The notes under the pieces are model-generated. The model made no database searches, had not been told where the DNA came from, and was given only the letters and a program-made list of their open reading frames with translations. Made by a program: the position numbers and the translations under genes. A stretch of DNA of 64,000 nucleotides, taken from NCBI RefSeq assembly GCF_032190615.1, contig NZ_JAVLAT010000002.1, positions 796,001 to 860,000 of the forward strand. Direction: 5' to 3'. This document shows positions 25,599-34,349 of the stretch, piece by piece (position 1 is the stretch's first letter; each line of letters opens with the position of its first letter). Origin of the DNA: Brucella pseudogrignonensis. GTDB taxonomy: Bacteria; Pseudomonadota; Alphaproteobacteria; Rhizobiales; Rhizobiaceae.

Positions 25599-27221
25599 TT
25601 ATTCGCTGCGCCAGATGTCGTAAGCGCTTTCAGGAAGTTGTTTGAATGGGCGGAAGCTGATCCCTTTGACATAGCTTGCAGCCGCTACCTGATCTTCAGG
25701 CTCGTACAGCGGCAAGGCATAGGCCTGATCCAAAATGGCGAAGTTTTGCAGCTTGCTGTAAAGCTCAAACCGCTTGGTCTGATCGAGCGTTGAGGCGGCT
25801 TCATTGAGCCATTGCGCTAATTCAGGTGCTGAAGCGCGGCTGTAATTGATGTAACCGCCCTTATCGAGTGGAAGGTAATGCAGCTCGATATCGATAGCAT
25901 CGGTTGGCGTGTTGGAATTGGCAATCGAGCCAAATTCGCCGGTCTTTCGGCGATCTGTGTAGGTTCCGGCATCCACATAGACGATCTTGAGATCAATGCC
26001 CGCACTCTGACGCGCCTGCGCCTGCAAAGCCTGCAAGAGAACGTCGCGCTGATCACGCACGGTTGCCTGTGCCTGAATAACTTCGATGGTCAGCGGCTTG
26101 CCATCCTTGGTGCGGAAGCCTTCCGCATTGCGTTCCGTCCAGCCCGCTTCATCAAGAAGCTTGTTCGCAAGCTCTGGATTGGCACCGTACTTTCCTTCGA
26201 TGCTTTTATCGTAGAACTGCGGATCAATAGGCGAGGTGATGCCCCATGCGCGGGTGCGCTCCCCGCGATAGACAGACTTGAGAACGGCATCGACATCAAT
26301 GGCTGCAACCAGCGCTTTGCGAACATTCAGCTCCTGCGTTGGCCCCCATTCGACATTGAGGAAAAGCGAATAAGGTGTGCCGGTATTCAAGGCCGTCTGA
26401 TAGGTGAAATCAGGATTGTCCTTGAACAAGGCCGCATCATTGCCGGGGACACCTTCAATGACATCAACCTGACCAGACGTAAGGGCGCCGGTTCTGACCG
26501 AGGACTCGCCCAGGAAACGGTAGGTCACTTCATCCAGATAGGCTGGCCCCTGATGAGCGGCATTTGCCGGTGCCCAGTTGTAATCCGGGTTTTTGACGAA
26601 GGTGAGTTCCTGTCCTTTGGTATAGCGCTTCAAAATGAAAGGACCGGTTCCTGAAATCTGAGGTCCGCCGGATTTGATTTCTTCAGACTTGAATGCAGCA
26701 GGTGAGAGAATTTCCAGGCTGGCAATATAATCGAGAAATGGCGCGTAAATGCCTTTGAGCGTGAAACTGACGGTGTTTTCGTCAAGCGCTTTCGCTTCTG
26801 CAATGCGCGACACTGGCCCGGTGCTTGTGCTGCCAGAATAGGCCGGGTCTTTGAGCGCCGTAATGTTGGATACGACCGCTTCCGCATTGAATTTTTCGCC
26901 GTCCGTAAACTTCACATCATCGCGTAGTGTGAATGTGTAGGTTTTGCCGTCGTCTGAAATCTTATGATCTTTCGCAAGCCAGGATACAAAACCGCCGTCA
27001 GCGGTGCGTGCGAGCAGCGATTCATAAGCATTGCGCAGCAGAAGTTTGGTTTTGTCCTGACCATTGAGTTGTGGATTGAGCGTTGCAGGCTGGGTTTCAA
27101 CGCCCCAGACCAGTTTGCCACCTTCAACGGGTTTGGCGTCTTCCGCGAATGCGATTTTTGGCAGTGCGACCGCTGCGAAAACTGCGGTTCCGAGTGTCAG
27201 GAAATATCGGCGATTAAGCAT
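25599..27221 (-). CDS. Peptide-type ABC substrate-binding protein (family 5), paralogue 1
   Basis: Periplasmic solute-binding family 5 protein of 540 residues. I start it at ATG 27221, where the N-terminus is MLNRRYFLTL followed by a hydrophobic core and an A-F-A cleavage site; the RRYFLT pattern suggests Tat export of a folded protein. A reading that extends upstream to 27734 runs through the 3' end of the neighbouring gene in another frame and is not real. It shares long identical blocks with the adjacent paralogue at 27250-28881 (for example NPDYNWAP, NAAHQGPAYLD, ALTSGQ, SVYRGER), so the pair arose by tandem duplication. Confidence 0.92.
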   Translation of the reverse strand: MLNRRYFLTLGTAVFAAVALPKIAFAEDAKPVEGGKLVWGVETQPATLNPQLNGQDKTKLLLRNAYESLLARTADGGFVSWLAKDHKISDDGKTYTFTLRDDVKFTDGEKFNAEAVVSNITALKDPAYSGSTSTGPVSRIAEAKALDENTVSFTLKGIYAPFLDYIASLEILSPAAFKSEEIKSGGPQISGTGPFILKRYTKGQELTFVKNPDYNWAPANAAHQGPAYLDEVTYRFLGESSVRTGALTSGQVDVIEGVPGNDAALFKDNPDFTYQTALNTGTPYSLFLNVEWGPTQELNVRKALVAAIDVDAVLKSVYRGERTRAWGITSPIDPQFYDKSIEGKYGANPELANKLLDEAGWTERNAEGFRTKDGKPLTIEVIQAQATVRDQRDVLLQALQAQARQSAGIDLKIVYVDAGTYTDRRKTGEFGSIANSNTPTDAIDIELHYLPLDKGGYINYSRASAPELAQWLNEAASTLDQTKRFELYSKLQNFAILDQAYALPLYEPEDQVAAASYVKGISFRPFKQLPESAYDIWRSE

Positions 27222-27249
27222 GTATCGGTCTCTCGTCAAAAAGATGGAA

Positions 27250-28881
27250 TTAATCTTGAAGCCAGATGTCGTAGGCGTTTTCCGGAAGCCGCTTGAAAGG
27301 GCGGAAACCAATGCCTTGAACGCGTGATGATGCGACGATTTGATCGGCAGGCACGTAGAGCGGCAGGCCATAGGCCTGTTCGAGCAACGCAAAACGTTGC
27401 AGATCTGCGTAAGTCTCAAAGCGCCTTTTGGGATCGAGCGTGGAAGCGCCTTCGTCCAGCCATTGGGAGACTTTAGGGTCTTCCGTACGGCTATAATTGA
27501 TCGAGCCGCCCTTATCGCGTGGCAGATAATGGAAATAGATGGTGACGCCGTTTTCCTGCGTCGTGGTCGAGTTTGGAATGATGCCGTATTCGCCGTCTTT
27601 CTGACGGTTGGAATAGGTACCCGCATCGACATATTGCAGCGCAATATCGATGCCCGCATTCTGTCGGGCCTGGGCCTGTACCGCCTGCAATAAAATATCA
27701 CGCTGGTCGCGCACGGTGGATTGTGACTGCACAACCTCGATTGTCAGACGTTTGCCGTCTTTGGTGCGGAAGCCGTCGGCATCGCGTTCCGTCCAACCCG
27801 CGTCATCGAGAAGCTTATTGGCAAGTTCTGGATTAAACCCGTAAGTGCCTTCAATCGACTTGTCGTAAAAGTCGGTATCGGCAGGCGTAAGAATGCCCCA
27901 GGCACGCTCGCGTTCACCGCGATAAACCGACTGAATAATGCGTTCGACATCGACGGCAGCCAGCACTGCTTTACGGACATTGACGTCGGAAGTGGGTTCG
28001 CGGGTGATGTTGAGGTAGAGCGTATAAGGCGTTCCGGTGTTGATTGAAGTTTGGTAGCTAAATTCCGGATTATCTTTGAAAAGTTGCGCATCGTTGCCGG
28101 AGATACCTTCTGCGGCATCGATCTGCCCGGAAGTGAGTGCGCCGATACGCACTGAGGATTCCGGCAGGAAACGATAGGTCACATCGTCGAGATAGGCCGG
28201 GCCTTGATGCGCGGCATTTTCGGGCGCCCAATTATAATCCGGGTTTCTAACGAAGCGGATTTCCTGACCCTTGATATAGTGGTCGATAACAAAGGGGCCG
28301 GTTCCTGCGACTTCTGTTCCACCAGCCTTCAGCTGTGTAGATTCAAATGCTTTGGGCGAGATCAGTTCAATGCCTGCCGCACCATCCAGAAAAGGTGCGT
28401 AAACGCGGTCGAGTTTTATAACGACAGTCAGTGGATCAGCGGCCGTGACTTCGCTGACACGCGCGACATGGCCTGCACTGATGCTTCCCGAATAAGTGGG
28501 TTCTTTGAGTTTGCTAAAGTTGAGAGCAACAGCTGCTGCATCGAATGTCTCACCATCCGAAAATTTCACACCGTCGCGCAGTTTAAACGTGTAGGTTTTG
28601 CCGTCTTCTGAAACTTCATAGCTCTTGGCGAGCCACGGCACATAACTACCCTCCGGTGTGCGGGCCAAAAGGGATTCATAGCTGTTGCGCAGAATAAGCT
28701 TGGCTTTGGCCTGACCGTTCAAATGGGGATTCAGTGTGCTTGGCTCTGTCTCCACACCCCATGTGAGAGAACCACCGCTGACGGGTTCAGCATTTGCTTT
28801 GGCCGAAGTGATTTCGGCTCCAGCAGCAATGATCAGAGTAAGGGCGCTGGCGCCAGCCAGAAAAGCTCGTCTTGTTACCAC
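27250..28881 (-). CDS. Peptide-type ABC substrate-binding protein (family 5), paralogue 2
   Basis: Family 5 binding protein of 543 residues with a Tat-type signal (TRRAFLAGAS at residues 3-12, hydrophobic core, cleavage near A-K-A-N-A). Mature domain opens with GGSLTWGVETEPSTLNPHLNGQ and ends with GFRPFKRLPENAYDIW, closely matching the downstream paralogue. Two binding proteins for one set of permeases suggests that the importer serves two related ligands or affinity ranges. Second gene of the minus-strand operon, 33 nt after the monooxygenase at 28915-29916. Confidence 0.92.
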   Translation of the reverse strand: MVTRRAFLAGASALTLIIAAGAEITSAKANAEPVSGGSLTWGVETEPSTLNPHLNGQAKAKLILRNSYESLLARTPEGSYVPWLAKSYEVSEDGKTYTFKLRDGVKFSDGETFDAAAVALNFSKLKEPTYSGSISAGHVARVSEVTAADPLTVVIKLDRVYAPFLDGAAGIELISPKAFESTQLKAGGTEVAGTGPFVIDHYIKGQEIRFVRNPDYNWAPENAAHQGPAYLDDVTYRFLPESSVRIGALTSGQIDAAEGISGNDAQLFKDNPEFSYQTSINTGTPYTLYLNITREPTSDVNVRKAVLAAVDVERIIQSVYRGERERAWGILTPADTDFYDKSIEGTYGFNPELANKLLDDAGWTERDADGFRTKDGKRLTIEVVQSQSTVRDQRDILLQAVQAQARQNAGIDIALQYVDAGTYSNRQKDGEYGIIPNSTTTQENGVTIYFHYLPRDKGGSINYSRTEDPKVSQWLDEGASTLDPKRRFETYADLQRFALLEQAYGLPLYVPADQIVASSRVQGIGFRPFKRLPENAYDIWLQD

Positions 28882-28914
28882 GTTGAATATCCAGTGTCGG
28901 GAAATTGGGAGAGT

Positions 28915-29916
28915 TTATGCCGCGATTGCCGGGCGATTATTGGCGAGCAGCTCAATGGTTTTGAGACGATGGCCGCCTTCTGAAACAGGACAGTCGATCA
29001 CGAACTCGGTGACGCCCAGTTCACGATGCAGGCGTTGAAGTTCACTGTGAACATGCAAGGCTGTGCCATGGACCACGCGAGGCGTGCGCTCTTCGATGCT
29101 GTATTGTGTGGCACCTGCCTGTCGCACATATTCAAGCGCCTGTTCGTGACTGCCGACATTGACCGGCTGCAGGCCTTCGACCGCAACACGGAAGCGGCGA
29201 ATATCACCAGCCAGTTTTTCCGCCTCGGCATCGCTCTCAGTAACAATAACGCTGACCGCTAAAATGGCAGGGCGGTTCGTAATTGTCCGATAGGCTTCAA
29301 CCGCTTCTTTGATGGCTGCCGGATCGCCCTGAATATGTCCGGCATAAACGAAGTTCCAATCGAGCTGCGCCGCAAGTTCAGCACTTTCGACGCTCGCACC
29401 CAGCAGGAAACGTTCAGGTTTTTGCGGCGGAACCGGATAGGCGGAAATACCGTTTTCATCATCTGATTTATCAGAACCATGATCGAGAAAACCATCAAGC
29501 TCTGCCAGCTGCTGTATGAATGTTGGCTTTCGGTCCGGGTCATAAGCGCCTTGCAGGGCGCGTGTTGAAAGTGGCAGGCCACCCGGCGCTTTTCCAACAC
29601 CCAAATCGACCCGTCCCGGGGCAAGTGATGCAAGCAGATTGAAGTTCTCAGCGACTTTATAAGCGCTGTAATGCTGCAGCATCACGCCGCCCGAACCAAT
29701 CCGGATATGATGGGTATGAGCCAGCAAAAAGCCGATCAGCACCTCCGGTGACGAACTGGCGAGCGCCGGTGTGTTGTGGTGCTCTGCCACCCAGAAACGG
29801 TGAAAGCCTGCGGCTTCTGCTTTCTGCGCAAGCTTTATCGTGCGGCCAAGAGCTGTGTTGGCTTCTTCGCCGTCGTGAATTGGGCTCTTATCCAGAAAGC
29901 TAAGCACATAGGGCAT
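28915..29916 (-). CDS. Luciferase-like monooxygenase, MsnO8-type single-domain
   Basis: LLM-class flavin-dependent oxidoreductase of 333 residues from the branch that resembles LuxA and MsnO8 rather than NtaA. Motifs include HRFWVAEHHNTPALASSSPEV near residue 40 and LLASLAPGRVDLGVGKAPGG near 95. First gene of the minus-strand operon, separated by 218 nt of AT-rich DNA from the divergent GNAT gene. As the leading gene ahead of the importer it may act on the imported compound or a late intermediate; substrate unknown. Confidence 0.88.
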   Translation of the reverse strand: MPYVLSFLDKSPIHDGEEANTALGRTIKLAQKAEAAGFHRFWVAEHHNTPALASSSPEVLIGFLLAHTHHIRIGSGGVMLQHYSAYKVAENFNLLASLAPGRVDLGVGKAPGGLPLSTRALQGAYDPDRKPTFIQQLAELDGFLDHGSDKSDDENGISAYPVPPQKPERFLLGASVESAELAAQLDWNFVYAGHIQGDPAAIKEAVEAYRTITNRPAILAVSVIVTESDAEAEKLAGDIRRFRVAVEGLQPVNVGSHEQALEYVRQAGATQYSIEERTPRVVHGTALHVHSELQRLHRELGVTEFVIDCPVSEGGHRLKTIELLANNRPAIAA

Positions 29917-30134
29917 GTTGTCCTCATCAGTAAATTCAATGAAGTTGTAGCCTATGTTTTTTATATAGTTTTAATCTAGCAATATTCTTCTAATATTTAT
30001 TGTATGATTAAATGTTCGTGTCGTGCAAACTTACCAATAAAGATGCACCGTAAGAGAAATATGCTTTCACATCATTGGTTATTGCTGTCTACAAAGCACC
30101 GATGAAGAAGTATTTATTTCTCTAGAGGTCTTCT
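29917..30134. promoter_or_regulatory. AT-rich divergent promoter region of the monooxygenase island
   Basis: The 218-nt region between divergent transcription units is markedly AT-richer than its surroundings. It holds AATATT-N5-AATATT at 29981-29997 and several TATA-like boxes. No regulator gene lies inside the island, so the controlling protein (possibly a CysB/Cbl-type sulfur regulator) would be encoded elsewhere. Confidence 0.4.
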
Positions 30135-30761
30135 ATGGTAGATATTATTACTCAGTCATCGCTTTTGGACCCTGCTGCAGATCCCCTCATTGATGGTCTG
30201 GTTCATGAATATGAAAGCCGTTATGCGAATCTGGATCGGCCAGGTGGTGCACGTACGGAAATTTTGCGCTACCCAATTGAGGCTTTTGCGCCGCCGCTAG
30301 GTGGCTTTTTGCTCTTGCAGCGTGATGGCGTGACCATTGCTGGCGGCGCTTTCATGAGCCACGATGATGAAACGGTTGAGCTTAAGCGCATCTGGACGGC
30401 ATCGCATATGCGTAGACAGGGGCTGGCGCGCCGCATCGTTTTGGCTCTTGAAGAAAGAGCTGGCAAACTGGGGTATACGCGGGCTTATCTCTCAACCGGC
30501 TTTCGCCAGCCTGAAGCAACAGCGCTGTATATTTCACTCGGTTATCGTCCGCTTTTCGACACATCTTCAGATGTCCGGCACTACCGTTCGCTGCCGTTTG
30601 AAAAGCACATTGGCGCCAGACTGGGTCAGCAAGGCTCTTCGCCGCTTTATCCTCCATCGACATCATTTGAAGAGGCAACCCAGCGCGTACGGGAACGGAA
30701 GGCGATGCAGGAAGCAAAGATTCTTGCGCGACTTCAAAGCTATCGCGAAACCGCTGCGTGA
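30135..30761 (+). CDS. GNAT-family N-acetyltransferase
   Basis: Acetyl-CoA-dependent acetyltransferase of 208 residues. The acetyl-CoA motif A reads RRQGLARRIVLALEERAGKLGY (about residues 96-117), followed by LSTGFRQPEATALYISLGYRPL, the usual GNAT C-terminal motif. The tail of about 35 charged residues is longer than a minimal GNAT. AGAGGT provides the ribosome-binding site. First gene of the plus-strand arm of the island. In B. subtilis clusters (Yxe, Ytm/Ytn) a GNAT N-acetylates a thioether amino acid before a luciferase-like monooxygenase cleaves it, which is the analogy I use here; the substrate is not shown by the sequence. Confidence 0.88.
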   Translation: MVDIITQSSLLDPAADPLIDGLVHEYESRYANLDRPGGARTEILRYPIEAFAPPLGGFLLLQRDGVTIAGGAFMSHDDETVELKRIWTASHMRRQGLARRIVLALEERAGKLGYTRAYLSTGFRQPEATALYISLGYRPLFDTSSDVRHYRSLPFEKHIGARLGQQGSSPLYPPSTSFEEATQRVRERKAMQEAKILARLQSYRETAA

Positions 30762-30776
30762 GAAGGGAAACAAGCC

Positions 30777-31262
30777 ATGCCCCTTTCACATATCGAACAT
30801 TTCGCCTTTCTCATTCCCGGCAGTCATCACGAGTATGATCCCGCACGGGGTTTAGAGGACACGCTTCAGCTTTTCGAACATGGAGAGCGATTGGGTTATG
30901 ACAGCGGCTGGGTGCGCCAGCGCCATCTGGAACGCGGTATTTCTTCGGCTTCAACGTTTCTTGCAGCGGCAACGCGGCGAACAAAACATATCGGCCTTGG
31001 TACAGCGGTTATCCAGCTAGGCTATGAAAATCCGTTTCGTCTGGCCGAAGACCTTGCAACTGTGGACCTGCTCTCAAACCGCAGGCTGAATGTTGGCGTT
31101 TCAGTTGGTGTGCCGCTGTTTGCGCATCTGATTGAGGACTTTGTCGATGCCGCTCCCATCGCTGATTACAGCCATAGGCGCGCAGAAAAACTGGCAAAGG
31201 CGCTGCGGTCAGAACCGCCTAGCCAACCAATCTATTCAATGATGATCGGAATTATAACATGA
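30777..31262 (+). pseudogene. Luciferase-like monooxygenase, C-terminally truncated remnant
   Basis: Only 161 residues, about half a TIM-barrel monooxygenase. The N-terminal part is normal for the MupA/Atu3640-like LLM branch: HFAFLIPGSHHEYDPA, SGWVRQRHLERGISSASTFLAAA, IGLGTAVIQLGYENPFRLAEDLATVDLLSNRRLNVGVSVG. After about residue 148 the family resemblance stops and the frame ends in IYSMMIGIIT, four bases into the next gene's start. A deletion that removed the C-terminal half and joined it to the start of the downstream gene is the simplest explanation. A half barrel should not be active, though it might still be translated and coupled to the next gene by the ATGA overlap. Confidence 0.75.
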
Positions 31263-32236
31263 CGCAATCCAAAGGCTTACTCTTCGGTGTCGGCATCGAT
31301 GTTTCCACCCCTTCGCAGAACAGTGAGAAACCATCGCGTCAGTTCTGGACCGAGCTGACAAAACCATTTGACGACGCGTTTTCATTTTTAACACAGGAGG
31401 ATGGTTTCGCCAACGGCAATGGCGATGGGCTGGATGCCATATTGCTGGCAAACTGGCTTGCGCCGCGCTTGGCCAATATCGGAATTATCGCCGGTGCGGC
31501 AACGAATTTTCTTGAGCCGTTTCACCTTTCAACGGCCGTTGCAACGCTCGATTATATCAGTGAGGGCCGGGCGGGCATTCTGGTGCAAGCACTTGGTGAA
31601 AAACGCAATATCGAAGCGAGCGAAGCTCTGGGCGCTTTGAATGGCTATCCTTCGCTTGAACATGACGCACTTGATCGCGATACGCAGGACGCAATCGAGG
31701 TCATTCGCAGGCTATGGGATAGCTGGGAAGATGATGCTGTCATCCGTGATAAGAAAACCCACCGCTTTCTTGATGCTTCGAAGCTTCATTACATCAAGTT
31801 TGAAAGCGATAATTTCCGGGTTCTTGGACCGTCGATAACACCGCGCCCCCCGCAAGGACAGCCTGTTATCGCGACAACGCTCACTCGCCATGAAGATGTT
31901 GCCAGAGCACACAACGTTGATGTCGTTTTTGTTCCAGTGAGCGGCCCCTTGTCCAAGGCTATAGGCGAGACTGTACCGGTCGTGGTTGGAGATATCGAGC
32001 TTTCACACGCACCGACTGTAGAGAACGTTATTGAAAACATTCTCCATGGCGAAGCGTTCGGTGTGAAGGGGATAAGGCTGGTGTTGTCCGACCCGCAATC
32101 ACAAAGCGATTTTGTTTTAAATGAGCTGCTGCCAGCACTGCGTGCTCAAGACCTCATTCGTAAGGCCGAAAGCACCACGTTGCGGGCGCGGTTTGGTCTG
32201 CCGGAAGCAATCAATCGTTACTCAGCAGCGGTTTGA
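31259..32236 (+). CDS. Luciferase-like flavin-dependent oxidoreductase, divergent
   Basis: LLM-fold protein of 325 residues. Recognisable blocks are LAPRLANIGIIAGAATNFLEPFHLSTAVATLDYISEGRAGILVQALG, corresponding to the DHLSGGRAGWN region of the NtaA family but with the WN pair replaced, and RLWDSWEDDAVIRDKKTHRFLD, shared with the monooxygenase at 19312. The C-terminal third is shorter than in NtaA relatives. Its ATG overlaps the stop of the truncated gene and has only a weak GGA site, so its translation probably depends on coupling. Substrate unknown. Confidence 0.82.
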   Translation: MTQSKGLLFGVGIDVSTPSQNSEKPSRQFWTELTKPFDDAFSFLTQEDGFANGNGDGLDAILLANWLAPRLANIGIIAGAATNFLEPFHLSTAVATLDYISEGRAGILVQALGEKRNIEASEALGALNGYPSLEHDALDRDTQDAIEVIRRLWDSWEDDAVIRDKKTHRFLDASKLHYIKFESDNFRVLGPSITPRPPQGQPVIATTLTRHEDVARAHNVDVVFVPVSGPLSKAIGETVPVVVGDIELSHAPTVENVIENILHGEAFGVKGIRLVLSDPQSQSDFVLNELLPALRAQDLIRKAESTTLRARFGLPEAINRYSAAV

Positions 32237-32253
32237 GCGAAGGAGCGGATACA

Positions 32254-33522
32254 ATGACAAAGCTGAAGCAGGTAATTCTCGGAGCACAGTTTCCCGGCGT
32301 CAACAACTTCACCGTATGGAGCGATCCGGCAGCCGGGAGCCAGATCGAGTTTTCATCTTTCAGGCATTTTGCCGAAACAATTGAACGTGGAAAGTTTGAT
32401 TTTATCTTTCTGGCGGAAGGCCTGCGGGTGCGCGAGCAAAAAGGAAAGTTGCACGAACTCGATGTCGCAGGCCGTCCGAATACGCTGGCCATTCTCACCG
32501 CATTGTCTTCTATCACTGAGCGTGTCGGACTCATCGGCACGCTGACAACTACATTCAACGAGCCTTATGCACTCGCTCGTCAGCTCGCGACATTTGATAT
32601 TCTCTCAGGTGGTCGCGCGGGCTGGAATGTGGTGACTTCGCCCGGCGCATTTACCGGGGCGAATTTTAGGCGAGGTGATCATTTGCCGTTCAAGGAACGC
32701 TATGAACGTGCCCGCGAGTTTTTGGATGCAGCGCGGAAAATCTGGGCCGGTGGTGACTTTGTTTTCAAGGGCAAGCATTTTGACATTGCTGGTCATTCAA
32801 ATCTGGCACCCTTGCCGCAAGGGGCACCAGTTATTGCGCAGGCTGGCGACTCGCAGGAAGGACGGGAGTTGGCCGCCAGTCATGCTGATGTCATTTATTC
32901 GCGCCATGGCACACTTGAAGCCGGTCAACAGTTCTATCGCGATGTGAAGCAGCGCCTTGCACATTATGGACGCAGCCCGGATTCACTCAAAATTTTGCCG
33001 GGAGCCAATTTTGTTTTGGGTGATACGCAAGAGGATGCGCAGTACAAGCTGCGCCAAATCCGTCTTCAGCAGGTCAGCCCGAAATCTGCAATTACGTTTC
33101 TGGAGCAAGTCTGGAACCGTGATCTTTCCAGCTATGACCCGGACGGCCCTCTGCCGGAACTTGAGCCGGACGTTGAGCATGAACAATTGGCTTTGGGGCG
33201 TGCCAACCGTTTTGATGATCGCATCAATACGGCACGTACATGGCGTGAACTTGCTGAACGCGATAAGCTCAGTATCCGCGACTTGATTATAAAGGTGACA
33301 GCGCGACAGGAATTTGTTGGTACGCCGGAAACTATTGCAGACGAAATCAATACCTATGTTCAGGCGGATGCGGCCGACGGATTTGTGTTTGCACCACATC
33401 TCACGCCGGGCGGCTTTGATGAATTCGTCGAAAAGGTCATCCCTGTTTTGCAGGAAAAGGGCGTATACCGTGAAGACTATTCTACGCACACATTAAAAGG
33501 CAATCTGGGCCTATCAGATTGA
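32254..33522 (+). CDS. Luciferase-like flavin-dependent monooxygenase (NtaA/SnaA/DszA family)
   Basis: NtaA-family FMNH2-dependent monooxygenase of 422 residues with KFDFIFLAEG, FDILSGGRAGWNVVTSPGAF and GHSNLAPLPQGAPVIAQAGDSQEG blocks. Start set at ATG 32254, preceded by AAGGAG at 8 nt; the upstream TTG at 32233 overlaps the previous gene and is unlikely. It lies 17 nt after the previous LLM gene and is the last member of the plus-strand monooxygenase run before a 177-nt gap. Together with 19312 and 20690 it makes three NtaA-type enzymes in the island. Confidence 0.9.
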   Translation: MTKLKQVILGAQFPGVNNFTVWSDPAAGSQIEFSSFRHFAETIERGKFDFIFLAEGLRVREQKGKLHELDVAGRPNTLAILTALSSITERVGLIGTLTTTFNEPYALARQLATFDILSGGRAGWNVVTSPGAFTGANFRRGDHLPFKERYERAREFLDAARKIWAGGDFVFKGKHFDIAGHSNLAPLPQGAPVIAQAGDSQEGRELAASHADVIYSRHGTLEAGQQFYRDVKQRLAHYGRSPDSLKILPGANFVLGDTQEDAQYKLRQIRLQQVSPKSAITFLEQVWNRDLSSYDPDGPLPELEPDVEHEQLALGRANRFDDRINTARTWRELAERDKLSIRDLIIKVTARQEFVGTPETIADEINTYVQADAADGFVFAPHLTPGGFDEFVEKVIPVLQEKGVYREDYSTHTLKGNLGLSD

Positions 33523-33627
33523 TATTATTAGAAATATAATCGGGCGGCGCGTCCTTGTGCCGTTTGATGTTTCTTTTCTCGCAGCGCACTGATTTTAATT
33601 TTCTACAAAATCAATCGAATATAGAAC

Positions 33628-33654
33628 CCCCATTCTCGGTGGATCGAAATGGGG
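33628..33654 (+). promoter_or_regulatory. Inverted repeat upstream of flavin reductase
   Basis: CCCCATT (33628-33634) and AATGGGG (33648-33654) pair across 13 nt, 45 nt before the flavin reductase start. It may be a leader hairpin or a regulator site. The sequence does not look like an FMN riboswitch. Confidence 0.35.
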
Positions 33655-33699
33655 CTGCTACCGTAGTGTGAAATGAATTATCTGGAGTAATAGACACTC

Positions 33700-34248
33700 A
33701 TGGCTTCGATAGTAACATATCTGCGCGAACCGCTTCCTCAGCTTGTTGAAGAAGTATCGGATGTTGGGGTTGCTCCTGCTGAGATTAAAGCTGCAATGCG
33801 TCATCTTGCTGGGGGAGTGAGTGTTGTCACCGCAGGATTTGAAGAAGGCCGAACTGGCGCAACAGTAACATCAGCGACAGCTTTGTCGGTCGAGCCAGCC
33901 ACGATCATCGTGAACATTAATGTGGGTTCTTCGGTTTGGCCGGTGATCAATCGTCATAACCATTTCTGCGTCAATATCTTGTCCGCTCACCAGCAGGCGG
34001 TTGCTGATCGCTTCGCTGGCAGGGGGGGCGTTAAGGGCGCTGATCGCTATGAACATGCTCAATGGTACCGGCTTGAAAGCGGTGCGTTAGCTCTCCACGG
34101 CGCATTGGCATCAATTGACTGTGCTGTTGAAGATGTCATGGAGCGCCATACCCATGCGATCATCATTGGCCGTGCACTTAAAATCGTCACGGGCGAGGGC
34201 GAGCCGCTGCTTTATCACAGCGGTGCTTATAAATTTTTAAGTGTATGA
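33700..34248 (+). CDS. NAD(P)H:flavin reductase (HpaC/SnaC-type)
   Basis: Flavin reductase-like domain protein of 182 residues, the small component that supplies FMNH2 to two-component monooxygenases. It shows AMRHLAGGVSVVTAG and TVTSATALSVEPATIIVNIN, followed by FCVNILSAHQQAVADRFAG, the standard flavin-binding arrangement. A 25-residue N-terminal extension precedes the domain. GGAG lies 12 nt upstream of the ATG, a little far. Separated from the monooxygenases by 177 nt, so it may have its own promoter. It is the only reductase for the six LLM genes here. Confidence 0.9.
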   Translation: MASIVTYLREPLPQLVEEVSDVGVAPAEIKAAMRHLAGGVSVVTAGFEEGRTGATVTSATALSVEPATIIVNINVGSSVWPVINRHNHFCVNILSAHQQAVADRFAGRGGVKGADRYEHAQWYRLESGALALHGALASIDCAVEDVMERHTHAIIIGRALKIVTGEGEPLLYHSGAYKFLSV

Positions 34249-34349
34249 AACACGGATTAACTGAAGAAGAAGCTTTTAATACTGAGGCTCGAGATTCATG
34301 CACTTAGCCCTGTAGCGCATCCCGAAAAGCTATCAGCTATCGTTCCCGT

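Noticed and set aside
25878..26654. Plus-strand open frame of 258 codons
   Set aside because: Antisense to the binding-protein gene with no family resemblance and no start signal.
27222..27734. N-terminal extension of the binding protein at 25599-27221
   Set aside because: The extra 170 codons overlap the 3' end of the paralogue in another frame and are low-complexity; the Tat signal at 27221 is the natural start.
29917..30134. SAM riboswitch or CRISPR leader in the AT-rich region
   Set aside because: No SAM-II core pattern and no spaced direct repeats; base composition alone is not evidence.
33523..33699. FMN riboswitch before the flavin reductase
   Set aside because: No conserved RFN-element blocks are visible; only a simple inverted repeat.
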